A stretch of DNA of 13,920 nt from Spirochaetota bacterium (GTDB lineage: Bacteria > Spirochaetota > UBA4802 > UBA5550): NCBI GenBank assembly GCA_022704585.1, contig JAKJGD010000009.1, positions 1 through 13,920 of the forward strand. The letters are read 5' to 3'. Shown piece by piece: positions 13,342-13,920 of this stretch. Under the pieces are notes generated by a model, which searched no databases, was not told the DNA's origin, and worked only from the letters and a program-made list of their open reading frames with translations. Position 1 is the stretch's first letter; each line of letters starts with the position of its first letter. A program made the translations under genes and the position numbers.

Positions 13342-13920
13342 GTGAACCGCACTCGGGTTTTCATAACCGGCATGGGGATAACCAGCTCGCTCGGGGAGGG
13401 CGTGGCCGCGCACCTGGACGCGCTGAAGAACAACCGCACCGGCATCCGGCCGCTCGGCCTCTTCACCGTGTCCGAGGGCAACCTGTTCCCGGCCGGCGAA
13501 ATCGCCGGGTTCCGCGCTCCGGCCGGAATTCCCCGCACCCACGCGCTCGCGCTCGCGACGGCGCGCCAGGCGGTCCCCGCCGGCGCGGTACCTGACGCAA
13601 TCATACTGGGCACGACCACCGGCGGCATGCCGTCCACGGAAGAATCCCTCAGGAAGGGAGAGACCGGACCGGATGCCTACCGCCTTCATTCAACTTCGTC
13701 CGTCGCCGAGCTGCTGGCGGCTGAAACAGGCTGCACCGGACCAGTCATGACCGTTACCACGGCCTGCTCGTCGGGAACGGCTGCGATCAAGCTCGCCCTT
13801 GAATTGCTGCGGAACGGGATGGCCCGGCGTGTCCTGGCTGGCGGCGCCGACGCGCTTTGCCGCCTCACCTATTACGGATTCAATTCCCTCCAGCTCATCG
13901 ACCCGGCGGGCGCGCGCCCG
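13342..13920 (+). CDS. Beta-ketoacyl-ACP synthase, N-terminal part (3' truncated by window)
   Basis: The first 193 residues of a condensing enzyme, open to the last base. It starts at a GTG 5 bp after the ACP stop: MNRTRVFITGMGITSSLGEG is the classical V.ITG.G..S.LG start of KAS II-type proteins. The nucleophile Cys142 lies in TVTTACSSGT, and LAGGADALCRLTYYGFNSL follows, so this half is intact. The two His residues are beyond the window. GC is high, like the dehydratase operon. In this context it is the chain-extending KS (ApeO- or ApeR-like); its partner may be the Cys-less protein at 306-1175 or lie to the right. Confidence 0.9.
   Translation, partial: MNRTRVFITGMGITSSLGEGVAAHLDALKNNRTGIRPLGLFTVSEGNLFPAGEIAGFRAPAGIPRTHALALATARQAVPAGAVPDAIILGTTTGGMPSTEESLRKGETGPDAYRLHSTSSVAELLAAETGCTGPVMTVTTACSSGTAAIKLALELLRNGMARRVLAGGADALCRLTYYGFNSLQLIDPAGARP

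Overview
The window looks like chromosomal DNA of a Gram-negative bacterium. The signs are a LolA-like periplasmic carrier, a predicted outer-membrane lipoprotein and an aryl-polyene-type fatty acid synthase set. GC is moderate to high on the right and clearly lower in much of the left-centre. Gene style fits a deltaproteobacterial or spirochaete lineage, but the sequence alone does not settle the taxon. Both ends are cut inside genes; no tRNA, rRNA, CRISPR array or intact transposase was seen.

Layout. (1) 1-1175, plus strand: the 3' end of a ketosynthase (KS), then a short KS homologue whose catalytic Cys is replaced by Asn (chain-length-factor-like). (2) 1210-7597, an accessory island: two minus-strand pairs, each a small HTH-like protein overlapping a BtrH-type Cys-His-Asp acyltransferase by 4 bp (2633-1210 and 6293-4876). 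Between them lie two paralogous plus-strand SAM methyltransferases and, between those, a decayed fragment of a radical SAM gene. A complete B12-binding radical SAM gene leads the second pair, giving the operon radical SAM - HTH - BtrH. (3) 7868-10405, plus strand: a soluble sensor histidine kinase with five PAS-like repeats. (4) 10447-12952, minus strand: an operon read from the right as hotdog dehydratase, FabG-type reductase, LolA-like carrier and DUF3261-like lipoprotein. (5) 13079-13920, plus strand: an acyl carrier protein and a catalytically intact KS running off the end, divergent from (4) across a 126-bp region holding back-to-back promoters.

How they may work together. Regions 1, 4 and 5 resemble an aryl polyene (APE) cluster: ACP, KS, Cys-less KS partner, reductase, dehydratase, LolA-like and DUF3261-like export proteins. 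The island sits between these parts. BtrH of butirosin biosynthesis moves an acyl group from a carrier protein to an aminoglycoside amine, so the two BtrH homologues could unload an acyl or polyenoyl chain from the ACP onto a polar acceptor. The methyltransferases and the radical SAM enzyme would then tailor the acceptor or the chain. This pathway is inference. The duplicated BtrH/HTH pairs, the duplicated methyltransferases and the radical SAM remnant are seen directly and show that the island grew by duplication and decay.
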